Positions 54,082 through 64,000 of a DNA stretch of 64,000 nt are shown here, piece by piece. Numbering within the stretch: the first letter of the stretch is position 1; each line of letters begins with the position of its first letter. Under the pieces are notes generated by a model. That model made no database searches. It was not told the origin of the DNA and saw only the letters and a program-made list of their open reading frames with translations. Source of the DNA: CBDCXE01 sp965223725 [NCBI: Nitrospinota bacterium] (GTDB lineage: Bacteria > Nitrospinota_A > UBA7883); NCBI GenBank assembly GCA_965223725.1, contig CBDCXE010000006.1, forward strand, positions 62,001 through 126,000, written 5' to 3'. The position numbers and the translations under genes are program-made.

Positions 54082-55014
54082 CTAAAATCCGGTATAAACA
54101 CCCAGTCGGAATTCACTGTTTTCCTTTATGACTTCCTTGTCCACGCCGAATGTGCTGTATTGCGATCTCAAGGTTACGTTATCAGCGATGTCAAGTTTGG
54201 CGCCTATGCTGGCATAATTTTCAGCAACCAGTTCGTCCAAACGCGCTGGATTTTCAAAAGGTTTATACGTTTTGTATTCTGCGTCCATCCCAAAGGTTTT
54301 ATAGCCTACTTTGGCCGAGGCGCGAAACGCGTCGGACGAAAATGAATCTGACGTATTGCTAAGTATGGCGTTGGACAGGTCATCGTCATAGTTCAGATAT
54401 ACAGCGGTAAACGCCAAAGTTAATTTACCGATTTTTCCATTTATGTTGGCGTCAAGCCCATAAGATTTACCTTCTGCCAGCCCACTGACAGCTTCTCTAC
54501 CAAAATTTGCGCTATTATATTGTGACGAAAACCCCATGACACCGAACGAGAGCCCAAAGTCGCCAATCGTCGGGGCATATGCAAGCCGGTACCATAGCGC
54601 AGAGTCAGAAGCATGGTTGGCATAGAGCGGATTGGCGCCGGAACCGCCCATAAACCCAAGGCTGGCCTCGAAGTTGCCAACGCCTATATAGCCAGATAAG
54701 CCAGACAGGTTTTGATCATCGCGGTATCCAGCCGGGACGAGCTCCGCCCCAAACTTTTGTGCGGGATATGTATGCACCTTCAGCCCGGCCTTGAGGTTAA
54801 GCCCGGATACCGGGTCCATTTTATTGTTCGACCGATCTTCCATCAATAGCCGATCAATAGAGCCAGAAGTTGAATCTGAGCCAGAATGACAGGAAAAGCA
54901 AGACTCGCCAGAGTTGCGCGCATAGCTTGGCAAAGCATCGCTATCAACAGGCGCAGAGATGATCATTAACGCAGACAGCGTGATAATAGAACAAACAGCG
55001 TTAATTATTCTCAT
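54082..55014 (-). CDS. Outer-membrane beta-barrel with N-terminal c-type haem motif
   Basis: This 310-residue exported protein has a signal peptide (residues 1-27) followed by LPSYARNSGESCFSCHSG, one CxxCH in the mature N-terminus. The remainder consists of amphipathic strands and ends in GVYTGF with a terminal Phe. Related barrel proteins start with a similar PxYARxxGxSCxxCH. It may place a single haem on the periplasmic side of an outer-membrane channel. It stands alone, convergent with the FAS operon. Confidence 0.75.
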   Translation of the reverse strand: MRIINAVCSIITLSALMIISAPVDSDALPSYARNSGESCFSCHSGSDSTSGSIDRLLMEDRSNNKMDPVSGLNLKAGLKVHTYPAQKFGAELVPAGYRDDQNLSGLSGYIGVGNFEASLGFMGGSGANPLYANHASDSALWYRLAYAPTIGDFGLSFGVMGFSSQYNSANFGREAVSGLAEGKSYGLDANINGKIGKLTLAFTAVYLNYDDDLSNAILSNTSDSFSSDAFRASAKVGYKTFGMDAEYKTYKPFENPARLDELVAENYASIGAKLDIADNVTLRSQYSTFGVDKEVIKENSEFRLGVYTGF

Positions 55015-55129
55015 TTAATTTCCAATATAATCAAAGAGTATTTTATACCCTTTTTCCCTTGATGTCCAGCGATTCGGTTTATAGATTTATTATAGAATAG
55101 CTTAGAAAATCAGCGCTTGTTCTCATCAC

Positions 55130-57294
<2,165 letters not shown>

Positions 57295-57372
57295 TTATTT
57301 CAATAAATTTTGATATCAGCATAAAATATTGCGATGAAGAATAAATGAAACAATCGCAAAATAAAGGACTAT

Positions 57373-58074
57373 TTGAAACGTATCATTGAAGAAAATGATA
57401 CTAAGGCTGGAAAAGCGTTCGACTTTTTAATCCAGGCTTTAATAGTTTTTTCAATAATAACTTTCTCAATCGAAACTTTCCCTGATCTTTCAGAAGATGC
57501 ACTTGCCAGTCTCCGCATTTTCGAGGCTATAACTGTTGCGATTTTTACGATTGAATACTTCCTTCGCATTTTTGTAGCGGATAAAAAATGGAATTATATA
57601 TTCAGTTTCTATGGATTAATAGATCTAATCGCTATTCTGCCTTTTTATTTACCATACAAACTCGATCTTCGAATTCTCAGAGCGTTTCGCCTTCTGCGAC
57701 TCTTTAAATTATTCAGGTATAACAAAGCCATTTGGCACTACAGAAGGGCATTTGCAATAGCGAAAGATGAACTCATATTATTCGGTTCAACTGCATGTAT
57801 TGTGCTCTATTTATCAGCGGCGGGTATCTATTATTTCGAAAACGAAGCTCAGCCGGAAGTTTTCAAATCTGTCTTTCATTCCCTTTGGTGGGCCCTGGCA
57901 ACACTCACCACCGTTGGCTATGGTGACATCTATCCGATTACAACAGGAGGACGGGTTTTCACATTTTTCGTACTAGCAATTGGAATAGGTATTATTGCGT
58001 TACCTACTGGGCTTATTGGTTCTGCCCTTACGAAAGCACGGGAAGAGAATTCAAAAATGGAGACTCGCGAATAG
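57373..58074 (+). CDS. Voltage-gated-type potassium channel
   Basis: A 233-residue membrane protein with the S1-S6 plan of an ion-transport channel subunit: an S4-like charged segment (LRILRAFRLLRLFKLFRY), a pore loop with TVGYGDIYP, the K+ selectivity filter, and a final helix. It starts at TTG 57373 with AAAGGA 5-6 nt upstream. It is AT-rich compared with gmd next door, which suggests a different origin. Confidence 0.88.
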   Translation: MKRIIEENDTKAGKAFDFLIQALIVFSIITFSIETFPDLSEDALASLRIFEAITVAIFTIEYFLRIFVADKKWNYIFSFYGLIDLIAILPFYLPYKLDLRILRAFRLLRLFKLFRYNKAIWHYRRAFAIAKDELILFGSTACIVLYLSAAGIYYFENEAQPEVFKSVFHSLWWALATLTTVGYGDIYPITTGGRVFTFFVLAIGIGIIALPTGLIGSALTKAREENSKMETRE

Positions 58075-58156
58075 TAGATTTATAATACATAAAAACCATA
58101 TTGGTATAAAATTCATGTGTCCGGATAATTACTTTCTATAAATGAGGAGATGAATA

Positions 58157-58357
58157 ATGAGTAGTGGCAAACTTATCGGTATCATCCTGCTGGTGGCGGG
58201 GGTCGGGCTGATTATCTGGGGTAACCAGATGTCGGGTTCTGTGGGGTCACAAATATCGGAGGCGTTCTCTGGCTCTCCACCGGATGAGGTGATGTACCGT
58301 TATATCGGCGGCGCGGTCCTGGCGGCGGCGGGCGCCTTTTTCCTGATGAAAAAATAG
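58157..58357 (+). CDS. DUF3185 family membrane protein
   Basis: A 66-residue protein with two membrane helices (LIGIILLVAGVGLIIWG; YIGGAVLAAAGAFFLMKK) joined by a short soluble loop, matching DUF3185. The function is unknown. An AGGAG-type site precedes the ATG. Confidence 0.75.
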   Translation: MSSGKLIGIILLVAGVGLIIWGNQMSGSVGSQISEAFSGSPPDEVMYRYIGGAVLAAAGAFFLMKK

Positions 58358-58414
58358 TCTCCTCGTAAGGAGCCACTGGCTGCAATTGCCGCCATAATCT
58401 GTCTGGAGGTTGTC

Positions 58415-59908
58415 ATGATGGGTTCGATCATTAGAAAAGCTGGGTTTACAGTTTTCGCCACGATTTTTATGTTCGCATGTTTCCAGAGTCCTGATGGGAC
58501 GTCAAAAGCAATGGCGGGGGATGACAGCTATGCGGTGACGGTCTACAGCTCCGGCAATATGGGCGCCAACAACCGCGGCTATGGGCGACAAGGCCCATCT
58601 GGCTATGCCCTTGTGAAGCATGAGCGGGATATCGATCTTTCGGAAGGTGTCGGCGTCATCAAGTTTACCGACGTGGCGGCGAAGATCGACCCGACGACGG
58701 TCTCTTTCACCTCCCTCACCTACCCGCAAACCACCAGCGTGCTGGAGCAGAACTATCAGTTCGATCTGGTCAGTCAGGAAAAACTGGTGGAGCGGTTCAT
58801 CGATCATGAGATCAGCGTGGAGCAGATCGTGGGCGACAAGATCGAGACAATGACCGGCACATTGCTATCCTCCTCTGGCCGGGGACTTATATTGAGCCAG
58901 GAAGATGGCGAAGTGCGGGTGGTAAACAATTACTCCAGAATATCGTTCCCGAAACTGCCCGGCGGGTTAATCACCCGTCCGACGCTGGTGTGGGATGTGG
59001 CGGCGGAAAACGGTGGCGAGCATAGAACCAGGCTGACATACCAGACCGAAGGGTTCGACTGGCGCGCCGACTACAACGTCCTGTACCGCGACGGGAAAGA
59101 TGAGAACAGCGGGCTGCTGGATATCGGCGCCTGGGTGACCATAAATAACCAGTCGGGCGCCAGCTATAAAGAAGCTAAGCTGAAACTAATGGCCGGCGAG
59201 GTCCATCGCGTGCCGCGGTATCAGGAAGCGGGGAGAAGCGCGTATGCTGTGGCAGATGAAGCTCCTGTGGCTAAAATGAAACGTGGGTTTGAAGAAAAAT
59301 CGTTTTTCGAATATCATCTCTATACCCTTGGCCGTCCCACCACTATCACCGACAACTCCACTAAACAGGTCGAATTGTTCCCAGTGGCGCGATCGATCGC
59401 CGCGGAAAAGCAGTTGATCCTGCAAGCGCGGGGCATCTCTGGAGATAAAGAGAAAGTTGATGTCTATATACGGTTTAAAAACAGCGAAGATAACCAACTA
59501 GGCATTCCTCTGCCGGCCGGGCTTATCCGCGTCAACAAGCTGGACGAGGCGGACAATACGCAGGAGTTTATCGGTGAGGACGTGGTCGATCACACACCGA
59601 AGAACGAGCATGTGTTGATAAAGCTCGGCTCCGCCTTCGATGTGGTGGGCGAGCGGAAAAGGACAAATTATAAACGAATAGACACTATGAACCGGCAGGA
59701 AGAAACCTACGAGATCAAGGTCCGTAACCATAAAGATCAGCTGGTAAAAGTTATCGTGCGGGAGGCTCTGTACGGCTGGCAGAACTTTAGAATCGTTGAT
59801 AACAATCTGCCATTTGAAAAAATAGATTCCAATACTGTCGAGTTTCCGTTAAACATCGAAAGTGACGGCGAAGCAATTGTTAAATACACTGTGAAGTATA
59901 GCTGGTAA
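58415..59908 (+). CDS. DUF4139 domain-containing lipoprotein
   Basis: A 497-residue exported protein. The signal sequence ends in IFMFACFQS, which fits a lipobox. The C-terminal half has the DUF4139 pattern (YQTEGFDWRADYNVLY near residue 208, DIGAWVTINNQSG near 235, KVRNHKDQLVKVIV near 440). Proteins with this domain are beta-sandwich envelope proteins without a settled function. A second ATG lies one codon inside. Confidence 0.72.
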   Translation: MMGSIIRKAGFTVFATIFMFACFQSPDGTSKAMAGDDSYAVTVYSSGNMGANNRGYGRQGPSGYALVKHERDIDLSEGVGVIKFTDVAAKIDPTTVSFTSLTYPQTTSVLEQNYQFDLVSQEKLVERFIDHEISVEQIVGDKIETMTGTLLSSSGRGLILSQEDGEVRVVNNYSRISFPKLPGGLITRPTLVWDVAAENGGEHRTRLTYQTEGFDWRADYNVLYRDGKDENSGLLDIGAWVTINNQSGASYKEAKLKLMAGEVHRVPRYQEAGRSAYAVADEAPVAKMKRGFEEKSFFEYHLYTLGRPTTITDNSTKQVELFPVARSIAAEKQLILQARGISGDKEKVDVYIRFKNSEDNQLGIPLPAGLIRVNKLDEADNTQEFIGEDVVDHTPKNEHVLIKLGSAFDVVGERKRTNYKRIDTMNRQEETYEIKVRNHKDQLVKVIVREALYGWQNFRIVDNNLPFEKIDSNTVEFPLNIESDGEAIVKYTVKYSW

Positions 59909-60006
59909 ACGGCTTTATTAAATTCACTCTCTGCTTTAGCGCAGCGGTTTAGCTTTTATCTACACCTCCGCCTCTCGATAATATATACCTGCCCTGCAGA
60001 AAGACA

Positions 60007-60036
60007 TTGTGGCATACTGTTGTAAAGGCTTATAAT
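60007..60036 (+). promoter_or_regulatory. Promoter candidate for the polysaccharide genes
   Basis: TTGTGG (60007-60012) and TATAAT (60031-60036) are separated by 18 bp, 28 bp before the next start codon. The -10 is perfect, the -35 weak. Confidence 0.45.
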
Positions 60037-60063
60037 TAAATAGCTTCCAACAAGTCGTGGATA

Positions 60064-60789
60064 GTGATGATATTAAAAGTTTTTCTCGGTTTACTACTGG
60101 CGCCTATATTGGCGCTCATGATCCTGGCGGGAAGCTGGGGGTTAGCCGATTTGCATTCCCGCGATCCACAGTCGGCCATGGCCCGATGGGAAGTGTTGGG
60201 CAAAATAGATAATGAAGCCCGTTGGGGCCGCGCATACCGCTCTGTGAACAGAGCGATCAACCTGAACCGTGGCGAAGCAAGTTACGATTTTTATAGTGGC
60301 AAGCTGTGGGAATGGAAGGCTATGACCAGCCCGGTCTGGTCGAAAACCTCCCGCGAGAGCAGAATCAAATCGATTGAACAATACAAAATATCTTTGGGCA
60401 AGCGCCCGGCATGGTCCTTGGCATGGATCAGTATCGCTCAAAACAAGCTTTTTATGCAGGAGATGGACGAGGAGGCATTCCTGGCGCTGGAAAATGCGCT
60501 GGAAAGCAAATGGGATCCACGGATACAATTCAAGGCTGTTTGGATCGGTATGGCGGTGTGGGATCACCTTCCGGAAGAGCGTAAGAAACTTCTGCGCGGA
60601 TCTATCGAACGGCTGCTGTCGAAAAAACCATGGGCGAGAAAAGTCATCCCTATGGCAGTGTCGCAATATCGTGAAGAAATATTTGATGGCATAAGGCTGG
60701 ATAAGTGGCCCGCAAAACATTTGAAGAGAACAATAGCCGCTCGGGAAAAATCGAACCAGGAAATGAAACCTGCAAATACGGACATGTAG
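60064..60789 (+). CDS. Membrane-anchored TPR-like protein of a polysaccharide cluster
   Basis: A 241-residue protein with an N-terminal membrane helix (VFLGLLLAPILALMILAGS) and a helical, tetratricopeptide-like remainder rich in Trp/Ala (LGKRPAWSLAWISIAQNKL). It resembles VpsP-type accessory proteins by shape and context, but the family cannot be fixed. It lies 3 bp before a polymerase/ligase gene. Confidence 0.55.
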   Translation: MMILKVFLGLLLAPILALMILAGSWGLADLHSRDPQSAMARWEVLGKIDNEARWGRAYRSVNRAINLNRGEASYDFYSGKLWEWKAMTSPVWSKTSRESRIKSIEQYKISLGKRPAWSLAWISIAQNKLFMQEMDEEAFLALENALESKWDPRIQFKAVWIGMAVWDHLPEERKKLLRGSIERLLSKKPWARKVIPMAVSQYREEIFDGIRLDKWPAKHLKRTIAAREKSNQEMKPANTDM

Positions 60790-60792
60790 AAT

Positions 60793-62229
60793 ATGACAAA
60801 CCGATTGTTGGAAGCAGAGAGTCCGAACTATCTTCTATACTGCTATATGGCGTTGCTGGTGTGGGCGCCCCTGCCCTTGGGGAGTAATCGCGTATGGGCT
60901 TGGTCGCTGTTAGAGATCGGCGCGTTCGGATTGTTTGCGCTTTGGATAATCAGCTATTTATTCCGACCGTATAAAACGCCACCGGTTCTGAAAGAAGTCA
61001 GAGTACCGTTGGTTTTGATGTGCCTCTGGCTCTGTTTTATGTTGTTTCAAGCGGCTCCGCTATCACCGGAGACTGTAAAAAGCCTTAGCCCAAACTCCTA
61101 TAGCCTGTACGCTTCAGTATTCGGTGATCAACTTCCCGGTAGCATAACTATCAGTGTGGACAGGCATGCGACGCTTGTAACCTTACTGAAGGGTTGCGCG
61201 TATACTATCATGTTATTTCTGACATTTATGCTGATAACCAGCGCCAGTCGACTGAACATGCTAGTGAAGGTATTAGTATTTGTTGGCACGTTCGAAGCTC
61301 TTTATGGGCTTTTTAATACGCTTACCGGGTTTGAGCATATATGGTGGACCAAGAAAACAGCTTACTTAGGGGTGGTCACAGGCACATTCATCAACAGGAA
61401 CCATTTTGCCGGACTTTTAGAGCTTGCTATACCATTCGGCCTGGCGATGGTCATTATAAATATGGAGAATGTTTCGGAGCATTCTGATATAAAAGTTAAG
61501 ATTCGAGCGTTCATTTCATTTTTGTTGGGTAAAAACGGCCTTTATACCTTTTTTCTTATGTCGATGTTCGCGGCTTTGTTCCTCTCCACATCCAGAGCGG
61601 CGATAAGCTTCTTTTTCGTGGCGCTGGCTATTTCGATTTTATTTTCCATGATCTTTGGCAGCAATAAAAGCGGCCGCAGGGGTATGAATGGCGCTGTTTA
61701 TCTAGTGCTGTTAATATCGGTTTTAGCTGTTGCCTGGCTTGGCCTCGGCCAGCTGCCGGAGAGGGCGGGCCAGCTGAAGTGGCATTTTACTGGTCGCGTG
61801 GCCACATGGGACGCTACATTGCAAATGGCAAATGATTATAAAGTTTTGGGGGCTGGCGGTGGCACATATGAGCATGTGATGACAAGATATGAAGATCGCA
61901 GTGGGCCAGAGACTGAATATAATATATATGACCACGCCCATAACGACTATTTGGAGATTTTGGCTGAACAAGGTGTGGTTGGGTTATCCCTTGCCACGCT
62001 GGTAACTCTGCTGTTGTTTTTTAAGATCGCTGTGGGCTTCGCGAAACGCAGAAGCCACTATTACAACGCGATATTATTCGCTTCATTTACCGGGTGTGTC
62101 TCATTATTGCTTCATGCTCTGGTCGATTTCAATTTTCAGATTCCTTCAAACGCACTCTATTTTTATGTGGTATTGGCCATTGGAGTGATAGCCTCTACTA
62201 TCAAATCAGAAAAACAAGTCAAGCCATAG
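60793..62229 (+). CDS. O-antigen ligase/polymerase family protein (Wzy/WaaL-like)
   Basis: A 478-residue polytopic membrane protein with about twelve helices and the large periplasmic loop typical of the O-antigen ligase family. The GTFINRNHFAGLLELAIP block near residue 195 and YDHAHNDYLEILAEQGVVG near 377 are conserved signatures, the latter with the functional His pair. It may polymerise or attach surface polysaccharide repeat units. Confidence 0.82.
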   Translation: MTNRLLEAESPNYLLYCYMALLVWAPLPLGSNRVWAWSLLEIGAFGLFALWIISYLFRPYKTPPVLKEVRVPLVLMCLWLCFMLFQAAPLSPETVKSLSPNSYSLYASVFGDQLPGSITISVDRHATLVTLLKGCAYTIMLFLTFMLITSASRLNMLVKVLVFVGTFEALYGLFNTLTGFEHIWWTKKTAYLGVVTGTFINRNHFAGLLELAIPFGLAMVIINMENVSEHSDIKVKIRAFISFLLGKNGLYTFFLMSMFAALFLSTSRAAISFFFVALAISILFSMIFGSNKSGRRGMNGAVYLVLLISVLAVAWLGLGQLPERAGQLKWHFTGRVATWDATLQMANDYKVLGAGGGTYEHVMTRYEDRSGPETEYNIYDHAHNDYLEILAEQGVVGLSLATLVTLLLFFKIAVGFAKRRSHYYNAILFASFTGCVSLLLHALVDFNFQIPSNALYFYVVLAIGVIASTIKSEKQVKP

Positions 62230-62248
62230 GCAGCGGTTTTTTAATCAT

Positions 62249-63550
62249 ATGGTAAACCTGTTGAGCGCGATGCGAGAATATATGTCTCGGCATGGTAATG
62301 TCAACTGGGCGTTGGCGGATCAAGGCATGGTTAGCGCTGTCAACTTTTTAACCGGGGTTTTGCTTGCCCGGTACCTTGGTTTGGTGGAGTTTGGAATTTA
62401 TGCGCTCGCTCTATCTGCGATTAGTTTCACAGTGAACCTGCAGGATTCCACGATACTTTCATCTATGCAGAGTCTTGGGCCAAAACAAGCCCATGGAAAA
62501 GAGGAATCTTTTTTCAATTTAATTAAAGTTGAACAATTCGTGTTTTCATTACTATCTGGTATCGTTTTACTAATTGGGGTTATTATTGCCAATTACATGT
62601 TTCCGAGTTGGGATTGTGGCAAGCTTGCCATGCCAATTGCAGCTACTTGCATTTTTGTTCAGTTACAAGATTTTTTACGCCGCTATTTTTTCACCATCCG
62701 CAAGCCGTCGAAGGCATTTGCAAACGATTTTATTAGCTATATTGGCCAGATAGCATGTCTAGTTCTCCTGTTTTATGCTGGAAACGTAACAAGTGTCGCT
62801 GTGCTTTGGGTCATTGCGGTCACATCGGCAATCGCAGTGCTGGTTGGGCTTCAATGGACCGAACCGGCAAGAAAACCGATGAAGTCGGAAATAGAGGCGG
62901 TTTCGAAACGACAATGGGGTTTTTCCAAATGGCTGACGGCTTCGGCGATCATGCGCTGGATAACCTCACATTTTTTCACAGTGATATCAGCCGCCTATCT
63001 GGGTGTGGGCGCGGCCGGTGCGTTGCGGGCATGCCAAAACATCCTTGGAGTTTTGCATATTTTGTTTTTTGGCCTGGGTAATGTTGTGCCGATGCAAGCG
63101 GCGAAATATCTGCACGAAAGCGGAATCAGGAAAATGGTTTCATATATGAAAAAAGTTACAATATTGGGAGGTGGCGTAACAGCTTTGTTCACTGCAATAA
63201 TTGCCATAGCGCCGGAGTTTTGGCTGAGTTTGATTTATAGTGAAGAGTATACGATGTTCAGCTTCGTTTTAAGATGGTTCTGTCTTGTATATTTGATAAG
63301 GTTTCTTTGCTCTTCAATGATCTTTGGCTTAAGGGCTTTGGAGTTTACGGAAGCTAATTTCTGGGCATATTCGGCCGCTACACTGTTTACTGTCACTTGC
63401 TTCGATCTACTGTTAAATAATTATAAACTGCAAGGCGCCATGATTGGCATATTCATAACTCAGCTCATTATCTTCCTGGTGTTATTGATATTTTTCAGGA
63501 AAAAAACAAAGGAAGCCGCCTGTAGTGAGAAGACAAATGAAAATGAATAA
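62249..63550 (+). CDS. Polysaccharide flippase (Wzx-like, MOP family)
   Basis: A 433-residue protein with about twelve membrane helices; the N-terminal NVNWALADQGMVSAVNFLTGVLLARYLG segment is typical of oligosaccharide flippases. It should move undecaprenyl-linked units across the inner membrane for the polymerase encoded upstream. Its end overlaps the next start by 14 bp. Confidence 0.82.
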   Translation: MVNLLSAMREYMSRHGNVNWALADQGMVSAVNFLTGVLLARYLGLVEFGIYALALSAISFTVNLQDSTILSSMQSLGPKQAHGKEESFFNLIKVEQFVFSLLSGIVLLIGVIIANYMFPSWDCGKLAMPIAATCIFVQLQDFLRRYFFTIRKPSKAFANDFISYIGQIACLVLLFYAGNVTSVAVLWVIAVTSAIAVLVGLQWTEPARKPMKSEIEAVSKRQWGFSKWLTASAIMRWITSHFFTVISAAYLGVGAAGALRACQNILGVLHILFFGLGNVVPMQAAKYLHESGIRKMVSYMKKVTILGGGVTALFTAIIAIAPEFWLSLIYSEEYTMFSFVLRWFCLVYLIRFLCSSMIFGLRALEFTEANFWAYSAATLFTVTCFDLLLNNYKLQGAMIGIFITQLIIFLVLLIFFRKKTKEAACSEKTNENE

Positions 63551-64000
63551 GCCGCTATATAAAACAAAACCGTTGCAAACCCAGAAGAGCAAACCAGGGA
63601 TATACGAAAAAATCGCTTTGCGGCAGGGGTGGATCATTTGTATTGCTTTTTCAATCCTGTTCCTGATACGCGAGACTGTGGATATAGCGCAGATAATCTA
63701 CATGGTTCCATTTATGGCCGTTATCGGCTGGTTCGCCAATGGTGCGCTGACCAACAAGTTTTATTACGACAAAAGAAGCGCAAAGGCTCTTGTGCTTTAT
63801 TTATTGACTGTTGGGCTCACTTTATTTTCATTCAAAGACTTCAATTTCTTTTATATACGGGATGTCGCTATTATCGCAGGGTTGTTTATTACTTTTTTCT
63901 TTCCTGCAATTATCACAGAGGGCATGGTCAAGTTCATTTTCGTGGTCTATGCTTTAAACAAATTTATTCAAACAATTGTGCTTGGCGAGTTGCACTTTGG
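63537..64000 (+). CDS. Polytopic membrane protein, cut by the window end
   Basis: An open frame from ATG 63537 (second ATG 63543) runs to the window edge, at least 154 codons. After a basic N-terminus it has several membrane helices (WIICIAFSILFLI, IIYMVPFMAVIGWFANGAL, IRDVAIIAGLFITFFFPAII). The context suggests another O-antigen polymerase-like or glycan-assembly membrane protein. Family is not decidable from this part. Confidence 0.6.
   Translation, partial: MKMNKPLYKTKPLQTQKSKPGIYEKIALRQGWIICIAFSILFLIRETVDIAQIIYMVPFMAVIGWFANGALTNKFYYDKRSAKALVLYLLTVGLTLFSFKDFNFFYIRDVAIIAGLFITFFFPAIITEGMVKFIFVVYALNKFIQTIVLGELHF

Overview
The window comes from a Gram-negative bacterium that makes Kdo-containing lipopolysaccharide (kdsC, kdsD), uses ThyX rather than ThyA, and lives at least partly by anaerobic respiration (about 40 predicted c-type haem sites, a DMSO-reductase-family molybdoenzyme, corrinoid methyl transfer). 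The combination recalls Desulfobacterota, Nitrospinota and similar lineages, but nothing here fixes the taxon. Density is high, with long same-strand operons and frequent 1-10 bp gene overlaps.

Layout. 0-3.8 kb: a PQQ-type sugar dehydrogenase lipoprotein, a YwiC-like membrane protein, kdsC and a Gfo/Idh oxidoreductase. 3.8-8.6 kb (minus strand): a corrinoid methyltransferase operon with a [2Fe-2S] reductive activator, a corrinoid protein and two UroD/MtaA-type methyltransferases. It is divergent from a homocysteine methyltransferase-methylenetetrahydrofolate reductase fusion that overlaps tilS. 12.4-16.8 kb: an exporter membrane subunit and secA. 17.2-21.4 kb: a signalling operon with a hybrid kinase interrupted by an in-frame TGA, an HD-GYP response regulator and a second B12-binding protein. 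21.4-25.2 kb: thyX, a DUF3047 protein, gltX and a GNAT enzyme.

25.3-39.1 kb (minus strand) is a respiratory locus. In transcription order it has a broken c-type cytochrome gene, a Tat-exported molybdopterin oxidoreductase, its four-cluster Fe-S subunit and its TorD-type chaperone. A polyferredoxin, a sensor kinase with a periplasmic haem motif and a sigma-54 activator follow. Then come a 12-haem lipoprotein behind a good -24/-12 promoter, a cytochrome with up to 30 haems, and an outer-membrane barrel. An IS3-family element cut the first cytochrome gene inside a CxxCH motif.

39.1-43.9 kb is a mobile region: the IS3 element with its right end present three times, two tyrosine-recombinase modules and tRNA-Ala(GGC), the probable integration site.

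45.1-54.0 kb is the most unusual block. A strong promoter precedes a DUF5989 mini-protein, a NodU/CmcH-type carbamoyltransferase and an SxtJ-family protein (the sxtK-sxtI-sxtJ trio in another order). The block continues directly into a type II fatty-acid-synthase set: ketosynthase, ACP, two CrtI-like flavoproteins, ketoreductase, dehydratase and enoyl reductase. Together these could build and carbamoylate an unusual, probably desaturated acyl product. The rest of the window holds a haem-tagged outer-membrane barrel, kdsD, gmd, a K+-channel-like protein, small envelope proteins and the start of a polysaccharide export/polymerisation cluster that runs off the window.
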